From NCBI GenBank assembly GCA_026120185.1, contig JANUWF010001819.1, forward strand, positions 372,001 through 436,000: 64,000 nt of DNA, given 5' to 3'. The stretch comes from Voacanga thouarsii (taxonomy: Eukaryota > Streptophyta > Magnoliopsida > Gentianales > Apocynaceae). The position numbers were made by a program, and so were the translations under genes. How positions within the stretch are numbered: the first letter of the stretch is position 1; each line of letters starts with the position of its first letter. Shown here one piece after another: positions 33,699-46,394 of this stretch. The notes under the pieces are model-generated. The model had not been told where the DNA came from. It made no database searches and was given only the letters and a program-made list of their open reading frames with translations.

Positions 33699-35060
33699 AT
33701 GACCCGAAAATCCAACAACGACATAGTTGATTTTGACCCTGAAATCGAGAGGACGTTAACAAAAATTCGCCGAACAATTCAAAGGAATTTGATTGTCAAG
33801 ATGGATGGTGCTCAACAGAACAATGCTGGGAATGATAGGAGAGTTATGGACGACTTTGTGAAACCCGCAATCTCGGGCTCAGGCTTGAGTATCACTAGAC
33901 CTAGGGTAGATGCCAACAATTTTGAAATAAAACCCAACATTATTCAAATGGTGCAAAATATGGTTCAATTTGATGGGTTACCGGAAGAGGGTCCCAATGC
34001 TCATTTAGCCAGTTTTCTTGAGATTTGTGATACCTTCAAAATGAATGGTGTTTCTGAAGATGCCATTAAATTATGACTTTTTCCTTTTTCCTTGAGAGAT
34101 AGAGTTAAATCGTGGTTAAAGTCTTTACCTACAAGTTCCATCACAACTTAGAATGCCTTAGCTGAAAAATTTTTGGCCAAATATTTCCCTCCAGCTAAGA
34201 TAGCCAATCTTCACCTTCCAACAACTAGATTCTGAACCCTTATATGAGAGTTGGGAGAGATTTAAGGAAATGTTAAGAAAATGCCCATACCATGGATTCG
34301 AGCTGGGGATGCAAATGCTTATCTTCTTGAATGGCCTCACGTTTGCAACACGACAAGTGGTGGACTCTTCTGTAGGGGGTTCCATCAACCATAAGACCTT
34401 AGAACAAGTATTTGAGCTTATTGAAAATTTGGCTTCTAATAACTATTCTTGGGGAAGTGTAAGGTCAAAGGCTCGTATGCAAGGAGTACACAAAGTGGAT
34501 GTTGTGGCAGTATTAGAGGCTAAGGTAGACGCCTTAACTCAAAAGATGGAGCAGTTGGTGATGCCTCAAGGCTCAGTGTTAAACGTCAACTGCGATTTTT
34601 GTGGAGAAGGACACGCCAATCATGAATGCTAAAAGATGGGGTCACTCCAAGAAGCTTCAGAACAAGCTGCCTTCGCAGGTAATGTCCAGCCAGGTAACAA
34701 TCCATATAGGTCTACCTATAATCCTAGCTGGAGAAATCACCCTAATTTCTCTTGGAGTAATGGGAATCTATTTAGGCAAAGTTCTTTCAATTTTGGAGGT
34801 AACCAAAGGAATCCAAACTCCATAAACACCACGGCAGCACCTTAAAAACCACCATTTGAAAAATTGATTGGCCAATTGGTAAGTACCATGGAGGCTAAGT
34901 TCCAAGGAATCGATGCGACAACAAGGAACCTAGAGGCTTCCATGCGCAATTTAGAAAACTAGATTGGTCAACTAGCCAAACTCATGGGGGATCGTCAAGC
35001 AGGAACACTACCAGGGAATACGGAAGAAAATCCACGAGACCACAACCGTGGAAAACCTTG
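33699..35060 (+). pseudogene. Gyp-A copy 1 gag (broken)
   Basis: The start ATG at 33699 follows a CTTGGTACATGA context. The first 125 codons are open and include NAHLASFLEICDTFK, the start of the Ty3 retrotransposon gag domain. Stops at 34074 and 34147 and a shift near 34205 follow; the gag domain continues as SEPLYESWERFKEML, then a coiled-coil-like stretch (LEAKVDALTQKMEQL) and one zinc knuckle, CDFCGEGHANHEC, at 34592-34630. After a stop, the frame carries on through an Asn/Pro/Ser-rich tail (stop at 34843) to GTLPGNTEENP near 35000, the usual lead-in to the protease, then ends. The protease never appears. Confidence 0.85.
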
Positions 35061-36098
35061 AAGCAGTTCTTTTCTCTTTTCTTTACTTTTCAATTTGTGT
35101 CAAGTACAATTTTTAATTTATATTATTTTTATTCAACATCCATGTGTTTTTGCATTTTCATTAAAAAAAAAAAAATTAACCGGATAGAACAGAGCCGGAC
35201 CGGCGCCGGCTCCAAGAGCCAGGCCGGCGCCGGTTCCTGTCGGGAGGAACATAATTAAAGGGCCATTTTGGCCACTTTTTCTTCAAAACCTCCCTTCTCC
35301 CTCGCAAATTCTCTCAAGCCCGTGCCGGCTTCACATCCATTAGTGCCCAAAGTTTGATTTTTCAACTTCCAAACACTTCCATAACATCTCTTACCTTCTT
35401 TTTTATTGATCCTATGGATCAAACAAATCAAAAGCTTTGATTTTTCACAACAATAGCACATTCAATCCACAAGCAAAGGGAGTATATTTTCGCAAAAAGC
35501 TTGCATCTTTTGCTTGCCCATGCATATAAGAGCCTAAAGGTATGATTTTTATTTAAGTCCTACGGTTATATTGATGGAATTGATTTTTTCTCATTATAGG
35601 GATGGTTTTGGACGAAAATTGGAAATTATATATTCTATGATTGTGCATTCCTACTTGAGTTTCAATCATTGGATTACCTTAGGAGTATTGAGCCTGCATT
35701 ACTTGATTCATGCTTGTTATCATTCAAGAATTCATATAGCTCGGGCTAGAATTATGGTTATTGGTGACACTTGAATCTATTGAAACTGTATTATTGATCA
35801 CATAATACCATTGCCTTCATTCACATGATCATGTTTACTAGCATGCTTTGAGGATATCAGCACAAGTTATGCTTTACAGTGGACTTTTACATGCATTGTG
35901 CAGGTTTTATTGCATTGGGTGAAAGTGGTTGATTGAATTGGGTGTTGGAGTTGATATACATTGAAGGAATTGTGATTTGTGGATTGTGAGTTTGGTTGAG
36001 GGTTGTGTGAAATTTGAGATATATCCGTATAGGGGTAGCTATACTCTCTTCAGTGATTGAGCGTATCTGTTCTTTCTTCTTAGTACTCCATTCCTTCT
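35061..36098 (+). other. Gyp-A copy 1 noncoding stretch where pol is expected
   Basis: About 1.0 kb without pol motifs. It holds a poly-A run at 35163-35175 and a GC-rich double module at 35189-35240 (two CCGGCGCCGG palindromes). Small open frames (35058-35258, 35571-35774) are unremarkable. By comparison with Athila-type elements this could be the leader of the downstream ORF. Confidence 0.6.
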
Positions 36099-37287
36099 GT
36101 GACCATGTCTAGAGCGAGGAGTCAACCATCTAAAAGGACGAGACCTTCCTCGTCCTCAGTTCCATCATTTGTTGATCCCTTAACTCTTAGACCTACTGAG
36201 TTTGTCGATGCCTCTTGTGAGGAATGGTATAGTAGGAGAGCTTTAAACAAGATTATTGTTAAGCGTACTTTCTCCCCAACCATAGACCGGGCACTTAAAT
36301 TAGGCATGATGTTTAGACGACTAGGTTGGGGATCCATAGTGCAATTGAAAGGGAAGTTTTGCCCCATGCTTGTCAAGGAATTCTATGCTAATATGACGAA
36401 CAAGGGTAATAAACATCTCCCGCATATTGAAACAAGAGTGAAAGGAGTTCCTATTGTCATCACTCAAAACTAATTATCTCACCTCCTCCAGGTTTATGAC
36501 GATGATACTTGGCAAAGGATTGATGTGAATAATCAAAAGATTCTTTCAGACCCGAATTGGGATGTTAGGGGGACACGAGCAACCCTAGGCTTATATAAGC
36601 ATAATGCCTTCCAAGCTAACAGTTTCTATTCCAACAATGACTTGGTAGCCAACTTTCGTGCACTGGTGTACATGTTTGGGTTTAATGTTGTTCCCCGTGC
36701 TAGTGGTTTCAATGAAACTAGACTTATTGACACTTATATTCTACACCGGATGATGAACACATTACCTATCCCTCTTACTCCTTTGATCATCCAATCTATT
36801 AGGGAGGTTGTTCATCACCGTCTCTCCACAAAAGCCTTTATTTTTCCCTTAGTTATAATGAAGATTCTAAAGGACTTTGGGGTGAGTCTAGAGGGAGAAA
36901 TCATGGAGGACCATTGAGCACGATATGGTCACTGAGCACACTCCTATAAGTTGTGGATACAAATACAGCAGGGAGTTGAAGAAATGGCTTACTCCCTTTG
37001 AGGTCCAACATCCCGGTCAGGAAAGGCCACCTACAGCGGAGGAGCAGCAGCCACCACCACCGGCACGTGATAGAGCTGGCCGTTCTCAGTCCCACTCCCG
37101 GATGGACTTTAAGACCACCGCACTAGGGTGCCTCGACCAGCAAATGGAGGTGCTCCTACGCTTGCAGGGTACTAGGGAGGATATGGCACGACGGCAAGCT
37201 ACCATGGAGTAGCAGTTGACTGAGTTGAGGCAGCAGCCTTCTAGGCCACATGATGCTGCAGGTCCCTCTACACTCACTGATAAGGAG
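36099..37287 (+). pseudogene. Plant-transposon-protein-like ORF of Gyp-A copy 1 (broken, cut by Gyp-T LTR)
   Basis: Starts at ATG 36099 with a Ser/Arg-rich N-terminus, then FVDPLTLRPTEFVDASCEEW and KEFYANM, features of the putative plant transposon protein domain found in Athila/Tat-type elements. TAA at 36471 interrupts it, but the same frame resumes (YDDDTWQRIDVNNQ) to TGA at 36915. A shift near 36918 leads to a Gln/Pro-rich region and a helical TREDMARRQATME segment, a stop at 37210, then the Gyp-T LTR at 37288. Biochemical role unknown; family assignment is from memory of the domain's pattern. Confidence 0.7.
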
Positions 37288-40200
37288 TGTAACACCCCAC
37301 TACCTAAGCCCGCCAGGGTCAGGGATGTCGCCCCGTCCAAAGGACAAGGGGTCTTTATAACTAGGACACACAAATATAATAGCGGAAATAAAATGATACT
37401 TCAACTTAAAATTTATTACAACCCAAAAGAAATAATAATAAATCCAAGAATACTCAAAACAAATCCATAATAAAAATTCATCCACTCTCAGCTCTCCCAA
37501 CACTACACAAAATAAATCTTCAGAAAATTCTTCCAAAGCAGACAATATATAGCTACTCATGCCCACAGCAGGATGGACCTGAAATCATGATAAAATGGTG
37601 GTGAGACAAAAATCTCAGTAAGTCCGTGTATGCTTTGGGTGTTTAGTGAAAATAGTTCGTGGATGCAAAGTGTGAAACCTTTATAAGAGAAATATTGGCA
37701 AGCAATAACAATAGCCAAAAGCAAGAGTGGCGTTTTGGCTTTTCCAGCCATACTTAAGTAATAAAATCAACCACTCCAAAGAAAGGGATATGGGTTACCA
37801 AACATTGGGCCCCATAACCGGTCAGAATGCCGACACATTGTGCAGACTGACAAAAGTAGGTGATCGGCCTACTGGGCAAGATACTCCTCCTTCTCTATAC
37901 CCAAACAACAATCGGGTGTCCATTCCGGCAAACCACAGTCACTTGACTGAAAACAAACTGCTAGCTCAGACCGGCACGACTCACTGGACTGACATCTTAT
38001 CTGGGAAGGACTCACCCCTCAGAGGTGGCCACCTACTGAGAGACTTACCCTAACCCTTCAAAGACTAGTCCTAGTAGTCCTCCCTTATTAAGTACTCAAT
38101 GATGTTTCCTACTTGGGAAAAAATGAACAAAACACTGTTCCACATGAAAATGGCAATTTATGGGTTTTCCAAAGTCTTTAATAAAATCAGTTTTAGAACG
38201 AGTTTGAGTTCGAGTAAATCTGCTCATTGACTTTTAAATAATTCAAATGTTTGAAATAAGAAAGGATTTAACCCTCAATTGCCTTTACATAAATGAGTGT
38301 CCACGCACTCTACACTTGGCTTGCCATAATAAACATTTTGCATCAAACAGGTTTTATGCAGGAGCTTACCTGATTCTTGCTCACAATAACAAGGTCTCCA
38401 ATGGCAGACCTAACCCCACATGGGCAAAAACAAATCACAATCAATTTCAAGCCACAAACTACTTCCTTAATTTTAAATCGACTCAACTTACTACTACGAT
38501 GATTGTAACACCCCAGATGACCTAGGCCCGCCAGGGCCGGGGATGTCACCCCGTCCAACGGACAAGGGGTCTTTATAACTAGGTCACAAATAAAAATTGC
38601 TGAAATGAATAATACTCAAGCTAAAAGAATTTATTACAACCCAAAAATAAATACTTCCAAAGTACATCCATGAAATTCCAAAACAAAACTCATAATTAAA
38701 ATCATCCACACTCGTCTCCCAAAGCAGTACATAAAATCAAAAACACATTCTCCTCCAAAGTAGCTATTCACCCACAACAGGATCAACCTAAAATCATGAT
38801 AAAAGGTGGTGAGACAGAAATCTCAGTAAGTCTATGTGTGCTTTGGGTGTTTAGCAGAAACAGTTCGTGGATGCAAAGTGTGAAATCTTTATAAGAAAAA
38901 CATTGGCAAGCAATAAACATTAGTCAAAAGCAAGAGTGGCATTTTGGCTCTTCTAGCCATACATAAGTAATGAAGTCAACCACTCGAAAGAAAGGGATAT
39001 GTGTTACCACACTTTGGGCCCCATAACCGGTCAGAATGCCTAACACGTTGTGCAGACTGATAAAAGTAGGTGATCGGCCTACTGGGCAAGATACTCCTCC
39101 TTCTCTATACCCAAACAACAACCGGGTGTCCATTCCGGCAAACCACAGTCACTTGACTGAAAACAAACTGCTAGCTCAGACCGGCACGACTCACTGGACT
39201 GACATCTTATCTGGGAAGGACTCACCCCTCAGAGGTGGCCACCTACTGAGAGACTTACCCTAACCCTTCAAAGACTAGTCCTAGTAGTCCTCCCTTATTA
39301 AGTACTCAATGATGTTTCCTACTTGGGAAAAAATGAACAAAACACTGTTCCACATGAAAATGGCAATTTATGGGTTTTCCAAAGTCTTTAATAAAATCAG
39401 TTTTAGAACGAGTTTGAGTTCGAGTAAATCTGCTCATTGACTTTTAAATAATTCAAATGTTTGAAATAAGAAAGGATTTAACCCTCAATTGCCTTTACAT
39501 AAATGAGTATCCACGCACTCTACACTTGGCTTGCCATAATAAACATTTTGCATCAAACAGGTTTTATGCAGGAGCTTACCTGATTCTTGCTCACAATAAC
39601 AAGGTCTCCAATGGCAGACCTAACCCCACATGGGCAAAAACAAATCACAATCAATTTCAAGCCACAAACTACTTCCTTAATTTTAAATCGACTCAACTTA
39701 CTACTACGATGATTGTAACACCCCAGATGACCTAGGCCCGCCAGGGCCGGGGATGTCACCCCGTCCAACGGACAAGGGGTCTTTATAACTAGGTCACAAA
39801 TAAAAATTGCTGAAATGAATAATACTCAAGCTAAAAGAATTTATTACAACCCAAAAATAAATACTTCCAAAGTACATCCATGAAATTCCAAAACAAAACT
39901 CATAATTAAAATCATCCACACTCGTCTCCCAAAGCAGTACATAAAATCAAAAACACATTCTCCTCCAAAGTAGCTATTCACCCACAACAGGATCAACCTA
40001 AAATCATGATAAAAGGTGGTGAGACAGAAATCTCAGTAAGTCTATGTGTGCTTTGGGTGTTTAGCAGAAACAGTTCGTGGATGCAAAGTGTGAAATCTTT
40101 ATAAGAAAAACATTGGCAAGCAATAAACATTAGTCAAAAGCAAGAGTGGCATTTTGGCTCTTCTAGCCATACATAAGTAATGAAGTCAACCACTCGAAAG

Positions 40201-42127
40201 AAAGGGATATATGTTAGCACACTTTGGGCCCCATAACCGGTCAGAATGCCTAACACGTTGTGCAGACTGATAAAAGTAGGTGATCGGCCTACTGGGCAAG
40301 ATACTCCTCCTTCTCTATACCCAAACAACAACCGGGTGTCCATTCCGGCAAACCACAGTCACTTGACTGAAAACAAACTGCTAGCTCAGACCGGCACGAC
40401 TCACTGGACTGACATCTTATCTGGGAAGGACTCACCCCTCAGAGGTGGCCACCTACTGAGAGACTTACCCTAACCCTTCAAAGACTAGTCCTAGTAGTCC
40501 TCCCTTATTAAGTACTCAATGATGTTTCCTACTTGGGAAAAAATGAACAAAACACTGTTCCACATGAAAATGGCAATTTATGGGTTTTCCAAAGTCTTTA
40601 ATAAAATCAGTTTTAGAACGAGTTTGAGTTCGAGTAAATCTGCTCATTGACTTTTAAATAATTCAAATGTTTGAAATAAGAAAGGATTTAACCCTCAATT
40701 GCCTTTACATAAATGAGTATCCACGCACTCTACACTTGGCTTGCCATAATAAACATTTTGCATCAAACAGGTTTTATGCAGGAGCTTACCTGATTCTTGC
40801 TCACAATAACAAGGTCTCAAATGGCAGACCTAACCCCACATGGGCAAAAACAAATCACAATCAATTTCAAGCCACAAACTACTTCCTTAATTTTAAATCG
40901 ACTCAACTTACTACTACGATGATTGTAACACCCCAGATGACCTAGGCCCGCCAGGGCCGTGGATGTCACCCCGTCCAACGGACAAGGGGTCTTTATAACT
41001 AGGTCACAAATAAAAATTGCTGAAATGAATAATACTCAAGCTAAAAGAATTTATTACAACCCAAAAATAAATACTTCCAAAGTACATCCATGAAATTCCA
41101 AAACAAAACTCATAATTAAAATCATCCACACTCGTCTCCCAAAGCAGTACATAAAATCAAAAACACATTCTCCTCCAAAGTAGCTATTCACCCACAACAG
41201 GATCAACCTAAAATCATGATAAAAGGTGGTGAGACAGAAATCTCAGTAAGTCTATGTGTGCTTTGGGTGTTTAGCAGAAACAGTTCGTGGATGCAAAGTG
41301 TGAAATCTTTATAAGAAAAACATTGGCAAGCAATAAACATTAGTCAAAAGCAAGAGTGGCATTTTGGCTCTTCTAGCCATACATAAGTAATGAAGTCAAC
41401 CACTCGAAAGAAAGGGATATGTGTTACCACACTTTGGGCCCCATAACCGGTCAGAATGCCTAACACGTTGTGCAGACTGATAAAAGTAGGTGATCGGCCT
41501 ACTGGGCAAGATACTCCTCCTTCTCTATACCCAAACAACAACCGGGTGTCCATTCCGGCAAACCACAGTCACTTGACTGAAAACAAACTGCTAGCTCAGA
41601 CCGGCACGACTCACTGGACTGACATCTTATCTGGGAAGGACTCACCCCTCAGAGGTGGCCACCTACTGAGAGACTTACCCTAACCCTTCAAAGACTAGTC
41701 CTAGTAGTCCTCCCTTATTAAGTACTCAATGATGTTTCCTACTTGGGAAAAAATGAACAAAACACTGTTCCACATGAAAATGGCAATTTATGGGTTTTCC
41801 AAAGTCTTTAATAAAATCAGTTTTAGAACGAGTTTGAGTTCGAGTAAATCTGCTCATTGACTTTTAAATAATTCAAATGTTTGAAATAAGAAAGGATTTA
41901 ACCCTCAATTGCCTTTACATAAATGAGTATCCACGCACTCTACACTTGGCTTGCCATAATAAACATTTTGCATCAAACAGGTTTTATGCAGGAGCTTACC
42001 TGATTCTTGCTCACAATAACAAGGTCTCGGACAGATGACCTAACCCCACATGGGCAAATACAAATCTTAATCAGATTCAAGCCACAATCCACTTCCTCAA
42101 TTTTAAATCAACTCAATTCACTACTAC
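37288..42127 (-). repeat. Tandem array of 1210-bp units (about four copies)
   Basis: Units start TGTAACACCCC at 37288, 38504, 39714 and 40924; the period is 1210 bp. Units 2-4 differ by only a few bases. Unit 1 differs clearly from them up to about 37850-37920 and is then nearly identical; unit 4 departs from the others only after about 42025. Identity thus runs continuously from about 37900 to 42025, as expected from unequal exchange between two starting copies. Open frames recurring at the same place in each unit (for example 39036-39263 and 40246-40473) are repeats of noncoding LTR sequence. Confidence 0.93.
40919..40923. repeat. Target site duplication ATGAT (left) of the inner Gyp-T LTR
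   Basis: ATGAT before TGTAACACCCC at 40924; its partner is 45181-45185 after GGGGTTTCACA. The same ATGAT ends each 1210-bp unit. Confidence 0.85.
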
Positions 42128-45100
42128 CATGATCCTAGTGTCCCAAGCTTTAAGGCAAAACAATAATTGAATAGGTTTATAAGCTCAGCTTAATTTGTTA
42201 TTTAAAATAATTAATGGATTAGGAAATAAATTCTAATAAGTTGAAAGTTTAAATCTTGTTAAGGAAAATTTAGAGTTTATTTGATCAAGAGCCATAGGTG
42301 GTACTAGGTAAAATAGTAATTTAATGGTAGCTTAGTTGTTAGAAAGTAATTGAGAGCTAAAACTAGTTAAGATTAAATTTAATAAGTCTTCCTTGGAAAA
42401 TAATAAGTAAATCCTTAAGGGTTTTGATCTAGTAAATATTTTATTAAGTATAAGTCTTTTTCATAAGGGCTTTAATTAATTTGCTTTATTTTAAATAATA
42501 TTTATTTATTTTATTTTCTAGAAAAGTTATTATTTATTTGACAAAAATATCCTTTACATATATTATAATTCCAAATCTACCCTTCTTAGGGTTTTCGAAA
42601 TTCTCTAGCAAAAATCATTAGTAAATATTTTATTCATGAAATAAAATTTGCTTAGGGACAACTGGATCATGATCACGATTCCATGGTCATAATCAATAAC
42701 ATACTCAACCCTTAAATTCATCAAATCATCCAAATCTTGCACATAGGCTTAGATCTAAATTTATTAAGACATGCTTTAACCTCTACTAGCATAAACATGA
42801 TCATGGCTTCAAAATCTAATCATGCATACAAATCCTATTCACCAATGGTGACATAAATCTCTAGCATGCTTCATCACGAATACTACCTATGACATGCATC
42901 AAATCTCAACTCATCATTAAATCCACCAATATAATCCTTCCATGCATAAATCCCATCTCCATCTCAATCATACATATACTCATGCTTCAATCAATAACAT
43001 CACATACACAACCCCATCGCCATTCATCAACCTAGAGACATGATTCTAAATTTTAAAAAGATGATTGAAGGTACTTACTTGATTGATGAATGACTTGAAG
43101 GAGTTTAGAGAAGATCTCAACTCCTAGATGGCTAATTTTGTTCAAGAAGGGTGGCGAAAGCATGGTCATGGAACAAGAGACCATTCGGCCAAGAGAGGAA
43201 TTTCGGTCCATGAGAGAGAGAGAGAGAGAGAAAGAAGTCATTAGTGTGATTATTCATATAGGTTTTCATTAGAGATTAAGTTTGAAGAGGATGAAGTTGT
43301 TAGAATAAGTTTACCTTGAAGATGTTCTTGTTCTTCACAGAAATTTCTGCTTTTTGATCCAAAGTAGCAAGATGATTTGAGGAGTTTGATGTTAATAAGG
43401 GTGTTGATGAATGCACAGCAATGAGTAGATCAAATCTGGAGGTTTTCGTGAGGGTTTGAAGTGGTTGGAGGGGTATTAGGTGTGGAGAAGGAGTAGGTGT
43501 TCTTGGTGTAGTGTGTGTGTGTGTGTGTGTGTTCTTGTTGCTTGAAGAAAATCGAGAGAGAGAGAAGAAGAGCTACCGATTTTCTGAGGGTTTGGACTGC
43601 CGAAATTCTGGTAGGGTTTAGGGAGTTGATTCTCTGATTTGGAAGGGAAAAGGAAAGGTTAGTTGTTACAATCCTTGAAGAATATTGTTAGGAAGTGAAT
43701 TTGGAAAGTAGATATCCTAAGAATATCTTGATTTGTTTGGATAGCTTTGAAGTCTGCCATGGCTGATTGTTTGGACAGAATTTCGTGGGATTAATGCTGA
43801 CTTAGGAGGCTTATGGTGGCTGAAAGTAGGGTGTACAATGATGAAGAAGAAGTCTGGTCCATTGAGCACAATATTATGGAAGGTTGCTAAATAGGATGAC
43901 CGAAATTTTGGAAACCAATTAAGCTTAATTGCAGGAATTTTGTAGAGAGATTTTCGGACAGCCATGGAGGGAATTTCGTGCAGAAACTTCAGGGAACAAT
44001 GGAGCTCTGTTAATGGAGGTTTAAGAGAGGTTTTGACAAAGTAGGTTGGGGTTTTCAGTTGAAACAAATTAGGAAACAAGCTGGACAAAAATTCTGCTCA
44101 GGAATTTCGCTGAACAGAATTTTCCTGGCAGAATTTTCGTCTGCCATTTCCAGCAGATTTACAGCAAGGTTTGAAAGGGATTTCAGGGGTATTCATGGCT
44201 GGTTTCCAGCCTTCTTTATGGAGGAAAAACATGGCTAAGGTGCTGTACAAATTCTTGAAGAAAACAGCTTGGTTTTGAGCTCTCAAAACCGATTTTCGTA
44301 CAGGAATTTTTCCTGATTTACTCCAGTTTGTGCAGTCCGAATTTGGGCAAGAAACTTTCAGGTTTCAACTAATCCTAAAGACCATTTTTCTGGTAGCATT
44401 TGGGAGGAAATGTGAGCCAGAATTTTCGACCTTTTGAAGGCACAACAAGCTGGAAAATTTCAGCTCATTTCATGAAAATAGATGAACTAAGTTAGAGGAA
44501 GAATTTCAGCAAGCTTTCAAGAGTGATTTTCCTCTTGAATTTTCCCACAAATCATTTACATTTTCCAAACCATGAGAAGCATTTTACTAGGACATTTTGA
44601 TCCTAAAAGACCTTAGTCCTCTACTGAATTTTCTGGAAAGGAAAAGGATAGAACACCTTGCTCAAGCTAAGGAGTTGGAATTTAAGAAAAGCTAAAGATC
44701 AAGGGAGAATGAATTCCCTTTTGGCATTTCGCGCAGAACAAAAGAGTGAAGTGAGAATTCTCCTAACATGTCTCTCCTAGGACATCATCACCACATTGAT
44801 CTAGGCCCTCATGGCCGAAACCATCCTTTTCCAAGCAAAATAAAATTTACTCAAGCTAAAGCTTCTATGATGGACTTTGAACCTTAGACCTCAAGAATTA
44901 ATTCCAATGCTCTAACCACTAAACCACAACAACTCTTGTTGCTATTTCTACTAGAAAAATTATTTCCTATTCAATCCACAAGCTATCTCCTTATTTTCAC
45001 CTCGGGCAAAAATTACCATTTTGCCCCTCTCACACATCACTCACCAACAAGACTTCAAGATAATAAAAATCAAATTCAAAGCACATAGAAATTATATGAA

Positions 45101-45180
45101 AACATATTTAATCATGAAATAAAGCATGATATGCATCCCAACCCCCTTACTCTACGGTTGGTCTTGATTGGGGTTTCACA
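40924..45180 (-). repeat. Inner Gyp-T solo LTR (4257 bp)
   Basis: TGTAACACCCC...GGGGTTTCACA in plus reading, flanked by ATGAT on both sides. It is the longest intact LTR of the family in the window. It contains GA and GT microsatellites (43205-43235, 43507-43532) and the tRNA-like segment at 44870-44932. The many short frames on both strands show no domain. Confidence 0.85.
44870..44932 (-). other. tRNA-like A/B-box segment in the inner Gyp-T LTR
   Basis: Minus strand: TGGTTTAGTGG (A box) at 44916-44926 and GGTTCAAAGTCC (B box with one extra base) at 44872-44883, the same arrangement as at 13821-13882. Confidence 0.55.
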
Positions 45181-45185
45181 ATGAT
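45181..45185. repeat. Target site duplication ATGAT (right) of the inner Gyp-T LTR
   Basis: After it the outer Gyp-T LTR continues with CCTAGTGTCCCAAGC, the same sequence that follows the ATGAT at about 42128 within the inner LTR. Confidence 0.85.
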
Positions 45186-46088
45186 CCTAGTGTCCCAAGC
45201 TTTAAGGTTAAGAGTTGAGTCTAGCATAATTATTTAAAATTATTTAAAATAATTAATGGTTTGGGAAATAAATTTAATAAGTTGAAAGCTTAAATCTTGT
45301 TAGGAAAAATTTAGAGTTTATTTGATCAAGAGTTCTAGGTAGTATTAAATAAAATATTGATTTATTAATAATTTAGTTGTTAGAAAAGAATTGGTAGCTA
45401 AAATTAGTTGAAAATAAATTTAATGAGTCTCACTTGAATAATATTAAATAAATTCTTAATGAGTTTTAATTAGAAGATAATAGTTAAATTTTTAGTAATA
45501 TATATTCTACTAATTGTAATTATTTTCATAAAGGCTTTAATTGATCTCATTATATTAAGTAATATATACATATATATATATATATATATATTATTTTTCT
45601 AGCAAAAATCATTATTTGTTTGACTAAAATATCCTTTATATATATGACAATACAAATCTACCCTTCCTAGGGTTTTTTTTCTTTCGAAAATACTAAGAGA
45701 AATTATTTTATTGAATATTTTATTCATGAAGTAAAAATTTGTTTGGGGACAACTAGATCATGATCAAATTCCCATGGCTAACCACAATCAATACATACAC
45801 AATCCTTTAAATCATCAAATCATCCAAATCATGCATACAAGAATAGATCTCAATTTATCAACACATGATCTAACCCCTACTAGCATAAACATGATCATGG
45901 CTTCAATATTAATCCATCATAAATATAAACCTTATTCACCAAAGGTGACATAATCTCTAGCATACTTCATCACATATACTACTTATGACATGCATCAACC
46001 TCAAATCATCATATAATCATCCAAGACAATCCTTCCATGCATAAATCCCATCTCCTTCACAATCATACATATATTCATTCTTCAATCT

Positions 46089-46129
<41 letters not shown>

Positions 46130-46344
46130 TCAAATCCTATCACCATCCACATATTATCATTATCACCCTAGATACATGCTTCTAGAGTTTAAAAGAAGGA
46201 TTGATGGTACTTACTTGATTGATGAATGCCTCGAAGGAGTTTAGAGTAGATCTCAACTCCTAGATGTCTAACTTTGTCCAAATGAGATGGCGAGAGCATG
46301 ATTATGGAGAAGAAGTCATCCGGCCAAGGGAGAGGAGTTTCGGC

Positions 46345-46394
<50 letters not shown>

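Larger units (their letters stand above)
31966..37287 (+). mobile_element. Gyp-A copy 1: Tat/Athila-like gypsy element lacking pol (3' end missing)
   Basis: The order is 5' LTR, Asp-tRNA primer site, leader, gag (33699-35060), a 1-kb noncoding stretch, then a plant-transposon-protein-like ORF (36099-37287). No protease, RT, RNase H or integrase motif occurs between gag and the ORF, so it is a pol-less, non-autonomous derivative or an internal deletion. It is cut at 37288 by Gyp-T LTR sequence, and its 3' LTR is not seen. It is inserted in the LTR of Copia-A copy 1. Confidence 0.82.

Noticed and set aside
38247..41683. Identical 69-92 aa open frames repeated every 1210 bp, as if a small gene family
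   Set aside because: They are carried by near-identical LTR repeat units; conservation reflects recent duplication, not selection, and the same region in older LTR copies is not open.
37288..42127. A CRISPR-like or satellite array
   Set aside because: Units are 1.2 kb, few, and part of an LTR; there are no short repeats with spacers, and too few units for a classical satellite.
44870..44932. A functional tRNA gene
   Set aside because: A and B boxes are present but the anticodon and acceptor stems do not pair convincingly, and the segment lies in decayed LTR copies.
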